64,000 bases of DNA, from NCBI GenBank assembly GCA_907165135.1, contig OU015570.1, forward strand, positions 248,001 to 312,000, read 5' to 3'. Origin of the DNA: Oikopleura dioica. Lineage: Eukaryota; Chordata; Appendicularia; Copelata; Oikopleuridae. Below the pieces are notes generated by a model that was given only the letters and a program-made list of their open reading frames with translations, was not told where the DNA came from and did not search any database. This document shows, in pieces, positions 8,935-19,987 of this stretch (its first letter is position 1; each line of letters begins with the position of its first letter). The translations under genes and the position numbers were made by a program.

Positions 8935-10761
8935 GGTCAATCTTCGGGGTAGGGATCCCGAAGAATAGACGATTTTAAATACGCTCAATCTTCGGGGTAA
9001 AATCCCGAAGAGCTACCAATATAAAATGCAGTCAATCTTCGGGGTCTTGAAAATCCAGAGACGAAGAATAACCGATGCAAAATGCGGTGATTCTTCGGGG
9101 TCAAATGAGTGTTTTCGAGATCGGCGAGTGCTAAATTTCGCTGCCGCCTTATCGAAATTCTTATCATCCGCCCGCCTTATGAATGTTGCTATCAGCACCA
9201 GAGTTGGTAACATAGGTCATCCCCTTGTTACCAGGATAAACGTTGGCGAAAATCTGAATTTAGCAGGATAAACCCCAGGCAAACTTGCCCCCATATTAGC
9301 AGGATAAACTTTGGCAAAAGGGCTCATTGTTAGCAGGGTAAACTTTGGCACTCAATTAACAGGGTTGCGTGAATCATCAGCGCTCGCCCAGGGCGTGACG
9401 TAACTGTTAGCCCGAGGAGGACTCAACCTGCTGGAAGAAAATGCGAATGAAGCAAATCTGCTTGAAATACAAGTGAACAATTTTATGTTATTAATTTTAA
9501 TTTTAATATATAATTTTTTTAAATTAAAATGGGCCAAAAAATAAAATCCCTGTTCCTGTCTCTGTTCCTGTTGAAAGGATTCCGAGGCCATTCATTAGAT
9601 CAAGCGACTTCGGTGAAGTATAGCCCATATCATTATAGAATATAGGGACTAATATCTTATATATCTAATATTGGATATAATATCTGCATCATTGCTGACC
9701 TGAGGTCAAGTTGGGGTTACCTGGGATCACTCGGGATCAACTTTGGAGATTTTTCTTCTTGAAAGATGGTTAGAGTCCGAAAAGGGCCAGGTACGAGATC
9801 ACCCCGTTATCAATAGTCAAAATAAAGCTCAGCTTCTGAGCTTTCTAATACAGTATTAGTAATACTGTATAATGTGCCTACCAGAGTTTCAAATTTGCTG
9901 AGTTAAGTGAGCTGAGACTGCTCAGTGATTTTCAAAAGTGAACTGATCTCCTCAGCTCAGACGATAAATTATCGTCGATAATCATTCAGCTCAGCTCAAT
10001 GATTTCAACACAATTTTACTACTAAAATACAGTAAAAATAGCTCAACTCAGCTCACTCAGCTCAGCGAAAATAAAGCCAAATTTGCAATTCTGGTGCCTA
10101 CCCTCCTAAGCCCTAAAAATATAATTTAAAAATATGAATAAATATCAAAATTAAAATTAATAATGATAAAATCGTTAACTTGTATTAAATACTGAATTTA
10201 TAAATATATATTGAAATTTTCAAGCAGATTTTATGAAGATATTTTTCATTGGCATTTTCTTCCAGCAGGTTGAGTCCTCCTCGGGCTAACTGTTACGTCA
10301 CGCCCTGGGCGAGCGCTGATGATTCACGCTACCCTGTTAATTGAGTGCCAAAGTTTACCCTGCTAACAATGAGCCCTTTTGCCAAAGTTTATCCTGCTAA
10401 TATGGGGGCAAGTTTGCCTGGGGTTTATCCTGCTAAATTCAGATTTTCGCCAACGTTTATCCTGGTAACAAGGGGATGACCTATGTTACCAACTCTGGTG
10501 CTGATAGCAACATTCATAAGGCGGGCGGATGATAAGAATTTCGATAAGGCGGCAGCGAAATTTAGCACTCGCCGATCTCGAAAACACTCATTTGACCCCG
10601 AAGAATCACCGCATTTTGCATCGGTTATTCTTCGTCTCTGGATTTTCAAGACCCCGAAGATTGACTGCATTTTATATTGGTAGCTCTTCGGGATTTTACC
10701 CCGAAGATTGAGCGTATTTAAAATCGTCTATTCTTCGGGATCCCTACCCCGAAGATTGACC
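8935..10761. mobile_element. Foldback-like element with about 530-bp inverted arms
   Basis: Arms 8935-9470 and 10217-10761 are near-identical inverted copies, so the same small ORFs appear on both strands; I do not regard these as genes. The outer part of each arm carries repeated CTTCGGGG units and their complements. Flanks show only an imperfect duplication (ACATATG/ACGTATG). The spacer is AT-rich and hosts another insertion. Confidence 0.85.
9883..10093. mobile_element. Foldback-like element, iteron GCTCAGCTCA, exact 9-bp TSD
   Basis: Flanked by GTGCCTACC on both sides (9874-9882 and 10094-10102). Inverted ends AGAGTTTCAAATTTG and CAGAATTGCAAATTTG. The inside is dominated by GAGCTGAG/GCTCAGCTCA units. 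The same termini bound a different iteron at 30.3 kb. Confidence 0.9.
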
Positions 10762-11630
10762 ACGTATGACCGTCTTTTATTAAAAACGTCACCAAAAACG
10801 CTGTTTTTAAGCTTTCAAACCTTCAAAAAAGGGCTGAGATATCAATTGGCAGGATCGTGACCTATATCAATGGAAAGAGAATTTTGAGTTCTTTCAGAAA
10901 ATATAATAACCAAGAAAAAAGTGGGGTGTGGAGGGGGTCATGTGACCAAAAAACTAAAATTGGCCGTTTTTTGGCACTTCAAGGCCGATTTTAACCCCTT
11001 TCCGATTGAGATGAGAGGTTCATGTAATTGAACAAAATGTTCCTCATATACTAATTAATATTTATATTAGGTCGAAACATGTGATTTCACGTGTTTTTTC
11101 GACACGAATTTTTAAGCGTGGAGCCTAACCATAATTATATAAAATAAATGAACGATAGGTCTAAGGTAAAATATGGGTGAGGGTGGGGTTGGGGACAAAG
11201 CTGGACTTAATGAAATCAGCTAAGTAAAGGCCCCGGCCTAAGTCAAGCCCATTTAATTCAAATTTAAAAGCCAGGGATGGGGTTGAGACGGCCCGAAGGC
11301 TTTTAAATTCAAAAGCCATTTTGCTGACAATCGGAGGTGCGAGACTTGCATTGTAGCACCTCGAAAGCTCGAGAAATCTCAATTTTTTGTCTTTCATAGG
11401 ATAATTTCCTGAAATATATTTATAAATCGGTTGAGTTTTTCTGAAAAATTTAACATTTAGACCCTTGTCTATATTCCTAGGGCTTAGGTTGGGATAGATT
11501 CTTTTTTCTCGATTTTCTCGATTTCGTAAAATTTAGGCCATCCTCCAAAAAAAGTATTTTATTCTCGAATTAACAATACAAAATAATATATTTTTACAAT
11601 TTTTTATTTTAAAAAACACGCGATCTTGGG
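10762..11630. repeat. Dispersed repeats, no gene
   Basis: 11165-11300 contains a GGGTGAGGGTGGGGTTGGGGAC unit ending near GACGGCCCGAAG, the same family as at 8.5, 12.1, 12.4, 21.9, 37.4, 40.9 and 53.2 kb. The rest is unannotated AT-rich sequence. Confidence 0.6.
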
Positions 11631-12875
11631 CGAAAAACCTGAAAATGGCAACAAGGGCAACATGGGCAACAAGGGCAACACGGGGCAACAAAGGCAACAA
11701 GGGCATCTAAAAAAACAGCTTCAAGTCTCCAAAACCTGAAAATGGCAACAAGGGCAACATTCCTTCGCTTAGAAAAACAACATCTTCTAGAGATGAAGGC
11801 GTGAAAGTAGAGAAAGTTGGCCTCCTGCAAACTTTCCTTATTTGGAAGTCGTAGGGTGAGCGCGGCGTAAAAGGAAAAATACCGCGCTAAGAACAATTTG
11901 AAATAAAAAAAGTTTTTATTTATATTAATTAAAAAAATACTCATATAAATTGAGTCTTTAAATAATGAAATAAATTTAAAATAAAAAACAAGTTTTAATT
12001 TGAATAAAATTATTATCTTTTTTTTTTGATAAATTATATTATGATTAAATCATAAATTATAATTTATAATTTCGGGCCGTCTCAGCCCCATCCCTGGCAA
12101 ATTTTAATTAAGGGGCTTGAGCGGAAGACCGAGCTAAACTCGAATTCATTTTAAAAAAGTCTGAAACACCCACTCCCTCGCCCGTAATTTACAAAAAACT
12201 GTAAATTTCGCCGATGTTTTGAACGCGGCGCGCTGCGCTCGATCACGCACGGGAGCGCGTGATAGAGGGTGGCCGCGCGAATTTGCGAAAATTTGAGAGC
12301 TAGATATAAAAGCTCTCTTAGTTTTTTCAAAAATTATAATAATTTGATAAAAATAAATAATTATAAAGACAAATTAAGGGTGAGGGTGAGGTTTTTAAAT
12401 AATTAAATAAAAACCATAAGAAAAATATAAACGGGTGTATGAAAATAAGTTGGAAAAAGGGAGTGGGAGGGGTTGGGGACTGAACCGGCCTATGTCAAGC
12501 CCCTTAATTAAAATTTGCCAGGGATGGGGCTGAGCGTTGATTGTTTCCTCCTTCAAATTTTGTGAAACAGTGAAGTTAGTTGTTTTTAAGTCGTCATTTG
12601 ATTTCGGAATGCCATTCGTTGCACAACAATATCATTTTATTTAACTTAATTCGTCTTTGCGGTGTGTTGCCCTCTTGAATTTCCCAGACTACGCCAAGTA
12701 GAACGCAGAAGAATTCATAAAAAACAATTCTAGAGACGCGCTTTTAAAAACAACAACAACTGCCAAATCAAAATCGGCGCAAGTGCTCAAAACCTGAAAA
12801 TGGCAACAAGGGCAACATGTTGCCTTTGTTGCTCTTGTTGCCTTTGTTGCCCTTGTTGCCATTTTCAGGTTTTAC
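11631..12875. mobile_element. Foldback-like element, iteron GGCAACAAG
   Basis: Both ends carry CCTGAAAATGG followed by tandem GGCAACAAG units (11640-11700 and 12795-12865). Target duplication is (G/C)ATCTTGGG at 11622-11630 and 12876-12884. The related unoccupied sequence at about 38.83-38.86 kb confirms the site. Copies of the GGCCGTCTCAGCCCC family lie inside at about 12.06 and 12.5 kb. Confidence 0.85.
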
Positions 12876-13022
12876 CATCTTGGGTGATTTTGCATTTTTG
12901 CCTACTTTGCGGCCTCATTATTACTCAACCCTTTTATAATTTATTTTGGAAAAAGGGTCAAAATGCTTGTTGTTGTATTCGACTAAATGCGAAAAAGATC
13001 CCAATTATAATAGCAAACAACC

Positions 13023-13093
13023 GGTGAGATGGTGTAATGGTTAACACACCGCGCTACGTAGCTAGAGTCCTAGGTTCGATTCCTAGTCTTAAC
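13023..13093 (+). tRNA. tRNA-like sequence inside the 5' LTR of the TRIM
   Basis: Acceptor-like GGTGAGA, D arm GTGT/ACAC and a perfect T arm (CTAGG/CCTAG with loop TTCGATT) can be drawn. A-box and B-box-like internal promoters are present. The anticodon arm does not pair (the loop would be CTACGTA), and this copy has one acceptor mismatch. Probably a Pol III promoter module rather than a working tRNA. Confidence 0.6.
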
Positions 13094-13424
13094 AAAACAT
13101 TTTCATTCTTGTTGTGACGGGACCACAACAAATTGGTGGTAGCAATGGCAGGGTTGTCTGAGGCAGGGACACCCTGAGAACCATAAAAGCAAGTACAGTG
13201 TGGATTCAAAGGCAGGCGGGTAAAACTAGCGAAATTGGCAAAAAGCATGCCAAGCCCAAAAGCAGAGTGAAATAAAATCCTTAGAAAGGTAATGTCAACG
13301 CTAGGACACGGCCATAAGGTGAACCACACGCGGAAAGCATAGCATACCCAGAATAATTGGCATCTTGGGGGATGTTGTATTCGACTAAATGCGACAAAGA
13401 TCCCAATTATAATAGCAAACAACC

Positions 13425-13495
13425 GGTGAGATGGTGTAATGGTTAACACACCGCGCTACGTAGCTAGAGTCCTAGGTTCGATTCCTAGTCTTACC
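13425..13495 (+). tRNA. tRNA-like sequence inside the 3' LTR of the TRIM
   Basis: Same as the 5' copy, but the acceptor stem GGTGAGA/TCTTACC pairs fully (one G-T). The anticodon arm is again unpaired. Confidence 0.6.
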
Positions 13496-13532
13496 AAAAC
13501 ATTTTCATTCTTGTTGTGACGGGACCACAACA

Positions 13533-14909
13533 TTGTTTATTACAGTTGTTTCACATATCTAATTTTGAGAATCATACGAGCATTATTTCGGGTAGCTATT
13601 TTTTGAGCGTGGACCCTACTTATATCCTGTCATAATGAGGGGATTAGTACAGTAACTCGGTGTGAAGCCGGTGTCGCGCAGCGTCGAGCGCGCCTATTCA
13701 GCCAAAATCATGCAGATTCCCCACCGCGCGAAGGGGGCTTCCTGATAAATCCCCTGATTACGATCTTATACAAATAAAAATCGAAGACAACGCGAACTTG
13801 GACCTGGTCAAAATTGAATGCGCTTTTTGATGAGGGTATATATAACTTCGAGTGACAAGTATTTTAGGAGCTGATTCCTTTTGAAGTTGAGCGTCACTTT
13901 TTCTCTCTCCTGAATTTAAAAATTATGATATGAAAAAAATCTCCAATTCAAATTGGAGAACAAAGAGGAGAAAAATTAAGACTAGATCTGATATTTTCAT
14001 GAAATTTGATGAAGGTAAGAAAAAGTTCTGCGCTCCTGAAAAGCGGCGCGAGCTCGCTTCGGGTGGTCCCTTAATCAACCAGGACTGTGTATTTAATTTA
14101 GATTATATAAACTTGTTGATGCTGAATTTGTTTATTCAACGGAGGATTATGAAGACGAATCTGTAATTCTTCCATTTGTACTCTCTTTTTGTATGCTAAG
14201 TTTCGGTGTAAGACTGAAAACATTTTACTAGGATAGTCGAATCTAGATTTAAAATTGTTCTGTTCATATTCATCATTGAATCGAGTTTGGAAATTTCACA
14301 GTTCTCAGTATGAGAGAAAACTGCTGTTTGTTTGGACCTTTGTTGGTGGTCAATGATTCTAGATTTAAGGCATTCACTCTCACCGATTTAAACTGCGCCG
14401 CAGTGACATTCAAATCGGTAAACAGTATTAACAGCCATTTTATAATCAATCTTAGGTAACAGATTGGCAACAATTAAATAACGAATAGATACTGTCCTCA
14501 ATGCCGTGTGCAGATTGTAAGAAGGGAGAAAGGTTGAAATTGTTTTTCGCAATTCACTTGTTATTTTACTGACTCGTTGAGAAGTGAATGGAATGCATAT
14601 AGTAAAATTTCTTTCAGGAAACTTGCTTTTTTCGAGTTTCAAATCTTTTTTCTCAATTTTACCTTCTTTAATCACACTAGTTGCATCACGGATAGTTTCT
14701 AAAGGGTAACCTTGGGCATGATATTTCTCCTCAATTTCTTTTCGCTCTTCCTCCAGACATTCGGAGACATTCCCAGGGCAACCTCAAAAAAACTCTTTGC
14801 AATGTCATCTACCAATACAGCTTTATCTTCAGCATCTTTTCTTTCTTCATCTTGATTATCTTTTATAAATTCTGGGCCATTTTTCTTGACACAACCATGA
14901 AAGAAAAAC
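13533..14909. repeat. Repeat flank, right arm of the 6.9-kb inverted repeat
   Basis: 13533-13620 matches 38.93-39.02 kb (the TRIM empty-site locus). 13790-14070 is the right inverted arm. 14.07-14.9 kb has no feature I can support; the ORFs there are short and featureless. Confidence 0.55.
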
Positions 14910-15674
14910 GACGGTACTGAAAATGTGACGAAAACAACAAAAACATGTCTTTTTCTCGTTACATTTTCAATAAAATTCTAGAGATTTTTTGTTTTACTTA
15001 TTTCACCCCTTGAGTTTCCTACCATTTCACCCGCGGAGCGGGTGTATTCACTGGATTTATCTCTAAGAAACAAACTTAATCAGAAAATAAACCTTTTTAA
15101 ATCCTATTGTGTACTTTTTTTACTTACAGTTGGTTTCCTAATTTCCGGACTAATTTTGTCCCCTGGTTTCCAAAAAAATGTCCGGAAATTTGGGTCACCG
15201 GAAAAAGTTTTATGTCCCACCAAGTATTCTTAATAAAGCATTGCTACAGGGTCAATACAAAGAGATTATGAAAGAAAAACCACTTAATGACCTTAAGTTT
15301 TTACTCTTCTTCTTCAACCTCGCGAACAAGCTCAGCTTGCGCCCAAAAAGAAGTTAATTTAATCGTAAATTGATTCCTTTTTTAGAGAAAATAATCGCTA
15401 ATTAATACAACTTTGAAAAAAAGTCCGGAAATTTGGACAATGGTCGATTTTGTAGTGTCCCACTAAGATGCCTTAAAATCTGAAAAATGTCCGGAAATTT
15501 GGAAACCAACTGTATTTGCCCTTTTACAGATGTTCTCACGTCGTATGAAATTTTTCATCTAAATATCGCTTTTTCGAAAAAGTTTCTAGAACCAGCTGAT
15601 GAACAACAACATGTCTCTGTTTTCGTTACATTTTCAGTGAACTCGTTACATTCGTTACATTTTCAGTGGCGACC
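14910..15674. mobile_element. Foldback-like element, iteron ATGTAACGA, exact 9-bp TSD
   Basis: AAGAAAAAC flanks both ends (14901-14909, 15675-15683). Ends GACGGTACTGAAAATG and GGTCGCCACTGAAAATG with TAACGAATG units. It is a sister of 7354-7771 and is enlarged by the nested element 15127-15512. Confidence 0.93.
15127..15512. mobile_element. Mariner/Tc1-type MITE (TA target)
   Basis: Inverted ends CAGTTGGTTTCC(T/A)AATTTCCGGAC flanked by TA on each side. Internal repeats of TGTCCGGAAATTTGG. No coding capacity. Confidence 0.85.
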
Positions 15675-15711
15675 AAGAAAAACGATAATTGAAAGTCATA
15701 TCTATTTGATA

Positions 15712-15907
15712 AACTACTATCGTGGATCTTTTTTAGGGCGCCTGTGACTCATTAAAAAAAGAGGAAAGTCAAGGCCACGTTGCAGGCTCGCCTTTCCTCA
15801 TTTGATTTGAACTCGCACATCTAGAGAAAGTCTTCGTTGTGCGCGCTGGCTTTCCTTTTTTTTTATGAGTCAAAGGCGCCGTAAAAAAGATCCACGATGG
15901 TAGTCTT
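15712..15907. mobile_element. Hairpin MITE
   Basis: Inverted ends of about 45 bp built on ACTAC(T/C)ATCGTGGATC and GGGCGCC, with a short GC-richer loop. No clear target duplication. Confidence 0.7.
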
Positions 15908-16368
15908 CAAAAATTTTTTCGGTCCAAGAATCATGGATTTTTAAGGTTCAAGTCCCGAGAAATCATCAATTTACTGAACTTGTTCCAGTCTTTTTGTGAG
16001 CAAGGCTTTCAGGAGCGTCTACGGTAGACTCTACCAATCACTGATTGGCAATCAGCGCGCACCGGAAAACAGAAAATCGCCACAAGCATCGTGGATTGAA
16101 AAAACAACTCCCAAAAATTCATTTTTGACGATTGCAAGGTGCGCGAGTAAAAATTTTTGGCTGCCGGGACAAAACCCTGACACCCCCTCCGAGCCGAGCA
16201 ATCAACCTCACTTTCCTACTAGACCTCCCATTGCGGCGCTCAAGAGCCAACTACGCTCAATAACTCTCAAATGCCCTGCTCATCTTTTTCCTATGCGAAA
16301 GTCCTGCTAGAACAACTGATAACGCGGAATTTTCATTTCATTATTTTATTTCATGATCTTTTCATTTT

Positions 16369-18081
16369 TTATTCTACAGGAAAAGTTAAAACAGGCGGAA
16401 AGAAAACATTTGTCAGTGGAGTTCCAAGTTGTTTGGTGAGTGGAATGATATTTTCCTGGATAAAATCTTTCGGAGAATTATGAATGTAGATGATAATAAA
16501 TTGAACCCAATCGTATTTATCTCGGACTTCTTTCGCCCGAAAGTTAAAATCCTCGTTTTCAACGCTGAGTGAATTCTCAAATTTGAAATCAAAGATTTTG
16601 TCACTCGCGTTTGCGATAGAGTTCGAATTATTATCAAATAATTGTTTTAGTTTACTGTTAATCGATTCCGAATAATTGTTCGTTAAATTAAATTCCTGGC
16701 TACATAGATTTCCGTAAAGATTCCATCCATTGCGAGAAGAACTATTTACATAAGTAGCAATAAAATATTTAACAAATTGACGAAAACCAGGCTGAAATGA
16801 TTCAGAAAAGGTCAAAATGTAGTCGTTCAGAGCGGCAAAGAAATGGTCAAGATAAGAAGGATCAAGGAATGGCAGTCCTTTCATCAAATTAAAAAACTCG
16901 CGAACTTCCGGATTTTTTGAAGGGAGAAATTTCGTAAATTCTTTTAGCTTTTTTTTTAATGATTCCAGAAGATAGTAATAACATTGAGAAACAGTCCCAT
17001 CGAACTGTTTTTCAAAAGAATGTTTAACTCCCGGTTCAAAATCAGTAAGAAGAAAAGAAATTTGTAATGGGCGGTTGAATCTCAGTTGATATCTGTCTTT
17101 TAACAAGCAAAATAATTTATCATATAGTTCAATCTTGCGAGATTTCATAAAAGCGAAGATAATTGGATAAGCTCGACTTTTTTCAGGATCAGATTGACAC
17201 GGAAGGCGCGCTGACATAATATATAGTTGTTGAAAATCAAGATTTCGCACAGGAGTCCATGTCCCGTCTCCAAATACTGGTGAGAATTCTGGCATATGAT
17301 AATCTTTTCTAGAAGAGTGATTCATAAGATCAAGCTCATGCTCTAAATAAAAAACTGTCATATCCTCATTTTCTACTTGTAGAAAATCAACTTGCACATC
17401 TTTTTTAAGCTCTCGATCGAATATGAACATTTTTTTATTTAGCTCAGGAACTTGATCTTTCGCCACACTTTCTGTTGATCGCTGTATCGTTTTTTTAACA
17501 AGTTCCGAAATTTTCTTTTTATCATAGCCAATCTCATCATTGACTCGTCCTGTTGAAATAATTTTATTTATACCAGAAGTATTGAATACTTTCCGAGTCT
17601 GGTTTTGGTGTGAACTCCTTGCGATATCTTTATTGACACTTCGAAAAGACTGATTTATAATAGCAAGAGGCAGTTTCTCGCAAGAATGATTATTTTCAGC
17701 AGTAATAAGTTCATAATTTGATAGGTTATATCTATCAGAATACTCGAAATTGAATTTGTATCTTTTTCGCATTTGAATTTTGACTTCGGTTTCATTCTTA
17801 CGTTTTTTTGTTTCTTTGAGTTCGGTGATGATCATTTCTTCCTTCATGCATTTAACTTTGGCTTTGGCTTTACATTTCTTTTCTGAGCACTCAAGTAAAA
17901 TCATGGATGCAGAACTGGCGCTCTGAATGACGAGTTTTCGTCTGGTATTCTTTTCTCCATGCTGTATCCACCAAGCAACTCCGTTTCTTCGGTTCGATTC
18001 TGTAATTCCGATCAACTCTCCGCGTTCTTCAGAGCCTCTTATTTCATCAGTATCAAAAGTTTCAAGGGTCGTCACTTCCAA
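16369..18081 (-). CDS. MULE transposase, N-terminus interrupted
   Basis: 570 codons. The frame opens with TTG, not ATG, exactly where the repeat element 18079-18597 begins, so the true N-terminus was probably cut by that insertion. Residues about 30-134 resemble a FLYWCH/WRKY-GCM1 finger: aromatic pair WW, C65, C70, then H132-x-C134. Residues about 260-480 match the MULE core: GDGTW with D272, an FQQLY strand, LLTDF with D347, a Cys at 367 in place of the usual C...H, then NNYSES with candidate catalytic Glu near 472. The enzyme would cut and paste DNA and typically leaves 8-11-bp duplications. With at least 13 local insertions showing 9-bp duplications, this family is the natural candidate source of activity. 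No internal stops. Confidence 0.85.
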   Translation of the reverse strand: MEVTTLETFDTDEIRGSEERGELIGITESNRRNGVAWWIQHGEKNTRRKLVIQSASSASMILLECSEKKCKAKAKVKCMKEEMIITELKETKKRKNETEVKIQMRKRYKFNFEYSDRYNLSNYELITAENNHSCEKLPLAIINQSFRSVNKDIARSSHQNQTRKVFNTSGINKIISTGRVNDEIGYDKKKISELVKKTIQRSTESVAKDQVPELNKKMFIFDRELKKDVQVDFLQVENEDMTVFYLEHELDLMNHSSRKDYHMPEFSPVFGDGTWTPVRNLDFQQLYIMSARLPCQSDPEKSRAYPIIFAFMKSRKIELYDKLFCLLKDRYQLRFNRPLQISFLLTDFEPGVKHSFEKQFDGTVSQCYYYLLESLKKKLKEFTKFLPSKNPEVREFFNLMKGLPFLDPSYLDHFFAALNDYILTFSESFQPGFRQFVKYFIATYVNSSSRNGWNLYGNLCSQEFNLTNNYSESINSKLKQLFDNNSNSIANASDKIFDFKFENSLSVENEDFNFRAKEVRDKYDWVQFIIIYIHNSPKDFIQENIIPLTKQLGTPLTNVFFPPVLTFPVE

Positions 18082-18597
18082 CCTTTCGGGATCCCGAATG
18101 TTTCGGGATTTCCCGAATGTTTCGGGATTTGTCCCGAATCTTTCGGGATTTCCCGAATCTTTCGGGATCGCCCGAATCTTTCGGGAGTTTTGTTGAGGAT
18201 AACGTTAAAAAAAGTGGCATAAATGCCGAATTAGGGCATTTTACTAATCAAAAAGATCACTCTATCTGCCTTCGTCGACTTCGATGGTCTAAGAAGGCCA
18301 GACTTTTTATAAATGTTGAATTTGTAGTCAAAGAGAATGTGTGCGCTCCGCGTCTGTTTTATAGAGTAATTCATGAGTTATAGATCCATTTTTTCGAGTT
18401 AATTATTTTTTTTCCTTCGCGCCTCCATTTTCTCCAATAAAGATGTACTTTAACGTTACTGTTTGGGTTTAAATATTTTCTTGGACAAAAATTATTGAAA
18501 ATCATCCCCGAAAGGTTCGAAGACAAAAAGGCCCTTTTTTACTGCGAACGTTTCGGGAAATCCCGAAACATTCGGGATCCCGAAGGGTTGGAAGATT
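18079..18597. mobile_element. TTTCGGG-iteron element inserted in the MULE
   Basis: Left end CCAACCTTTCGGGATCCC followed by five or so TTTCGGGATTTCCCGAAT units (to 18192). The right end is the inverted equivalent with fewer units (18550-18595). The right half recurs at 24.62-24.79 kb. It removes the start region of the transposase frame. Confidence 0.75.
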
Positions 18598-18954
18598 CAA
18601 CCAGTTTCAAGTTGTTTTTTCAAATCCATTTTTTGGATTTTTTAGAATGAGAGAAGAAAAGAAATGGTCCCGGCTTATATGCGAAATTTTCGCGAATCAG
18701 CCATTCTATTTTTAGGAATGAATATCCCAGTATCGAACTAGAAAGGCGGCAAAAAAACGTGACAACTCTTCGTCGAAGAGTCATCGAAAACGGCCGGCTT
18801 TGGTGGGAGAAAATTCATTCATCGGACAGATTACACTTCTATTTACGCGCCTCTTTAATTCGCAGCCTTATCGCCACTCCATTCGAAAATTCCAAATCCT
18901 CATTGTCTCCTCCATGATATCAGCAGAAAATTATCAATTCTAATTGCCCCTACC

Positions 18955-19080
18955 TTCGGTAACCCTAACTAACCCTAGCCTATCCCCCTCGGGTGAAACT
19001 GTTCTGTCATTTTGCGCGGTGCCCCCTAACACTAACCTTAAAATTAAGCCAATCATTAATTTATACTAATCATAGATAAA
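18955..19080. repeat. Telomere-like core module, copy 1
   Basis: TAACCCTAACTAACCCTAGCC followed by a conserved CCCCTCGGG / TCATTTTGC / GTGCCCCCTAAC block. Further copies at 30.60, 33.30, 43.29, 50.73/51.33 and 59.25 kb. Confidence 0.8.
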
Positions 19081-19343
19081 ATTTGCTCATCCATCAGCAG
19101 AGTCTTTCAGAGGGAAGAGAGAAGCGAATTTGAATTGAGCGGCTCTTACAGCGAGACTATTGCTCGCGAGCGCTACTCTGCAAAGGCTGGTAGCGAGGTG
19201 CAGTATCTCGGCTGGCGGGGGGTGTCAGGGTTTTGTCCCGTTTCCCAAATTTTTGCAGACTTTGAATCCTCGTCAAAATTAACGTTAGTCCAGCATTTGA
19301 AATTTCCAAAATTTCAAAAACTTCACTCTTATCGAAAAAATCC

Positions 19344-19987
19344 GACGGCACTGAAAATGTCACGAATGTCACGAAATTGACCACTTATTTCGTGACATCG
19401 TCAGTAAAAGGGTTCGAAAAATTTGAGTTTTGCGTGCAGTAAGAGTTGGGCCCCGCCAACACAATGAGTTACAGTTATTTATGGAATTTGTGGACATTTT
19501 TTGTCCCCTAGTTTTCTGAAAAATGTCCACAAATTTGATAAAGAGCCTCGAAAAAAATGTCCCAACGAACTTGTTTAAATTTTTTCCTAGAAAGAAAATT
19601 TGATGATTTTTCTCAAAAAATAATGAGAAAAAGAATACAAGATTGAATCTAAAGACGTAAATCTAGACAAAAATTAAGATTTTTGACGAAAAACAGTTCT
19701 TTGCAGGTAAAATTGGCTTCAATTACGAAAGTAAGACCATAAATTTAGAAGTAAAAGATATCAATTGAGAAAAAATGTCCACAAAGTTGATACCCTCTTT
19801 TTTTGAATATGTCCCAAGAAAACCCCTTATAATCTGAAAAATGTCCACAAATTTGATGTCCACAAATTCCATAAAAAACTGTATCTATGTTATGAGTTAA
19901 AATAATGGAAGTCAATTTTTCGAATTTCGTGACATTTTCAGCCAACTCGTGACATTCGTGACATTCGTAACAGTTTCAGTACCTGCC
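19344..19987. mobile_element. Foldback-like element, iteron ATGTCACGA
   Basis: Ends GACGGCACTGAAAATG and GGCAGGTACTGAAACTG, both followed by TCACGAATG units. Duplication AAAAAATC(C/A) at 19335-19343 and 19988-19996. Hosts the mariner MITE 19472-19881. Confidence 0.88.
19472..19881. mobile_element. Mariner-type MITE, TGTGGACA family, copy 1
   Basis: TA-flanked ends CAGTTATTTATGGAATTTG and CAGTTTTTTATGGAATTTG, subterminal TGTGGACA repeats. Relatives at 39893, 47023 and 57889. Confidence 0.85.

Larger units (their letters stand above)
12971..13532 (+). mobile_element. TRIM: 562-bp miniature LTR retrotransposon
   Basis: Two 160-bp direct repeats (12971-13130, 13373-13532) start TGTTGTATTCG and end CCACAACA and differ at two positions. 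A primer-site-like TGGTGGTAGCAATGGCAG lies at 13134-13151 and a GGGGGA polypurine tract abuts the 3' LTR. The 4-bp duplication TTGT flanks the element, and the related empty site at about 38.93 kb (AAAATGCTTGT followed by TTTTTATAG) confirms precise insertion. There is no coding capacity, so it depends on another element's proteins. Confidence 0.92.
16166..19239 (-). mobile_element. MULE (Mutator-like) element with long TIRs
   Basis: Ends GGGACAAAACCCTGACACCC (16166 inward; inverse at 19239) continue as diverged inverted repeats for over 40 bp and enclose the transposase on the minus strand. Outside this, AAAAATTT is also inverted, so the true ends may lie 10-20 bp further out. I found no convincing 9-bp duplication. 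Confidence 0.7.

Noticed and set aside
9352-9591. 79-codon minus ORF
   Set aside because: Spans the inner edge of the inverted arm into AT-rich spacer; no conserved feature.
9013-10711. Repeated small ORFs on both strands at 9.0 and 10.5 kb
   Set aside because: They are mirror copies created by the inverted arms; codons show no constraint I can see.
13054-13449. 131-codon minus-strand ORF as a gene
   Set aside because: It lies wholly within the TRIM and reads through both tRNA-like sequences in reverse.
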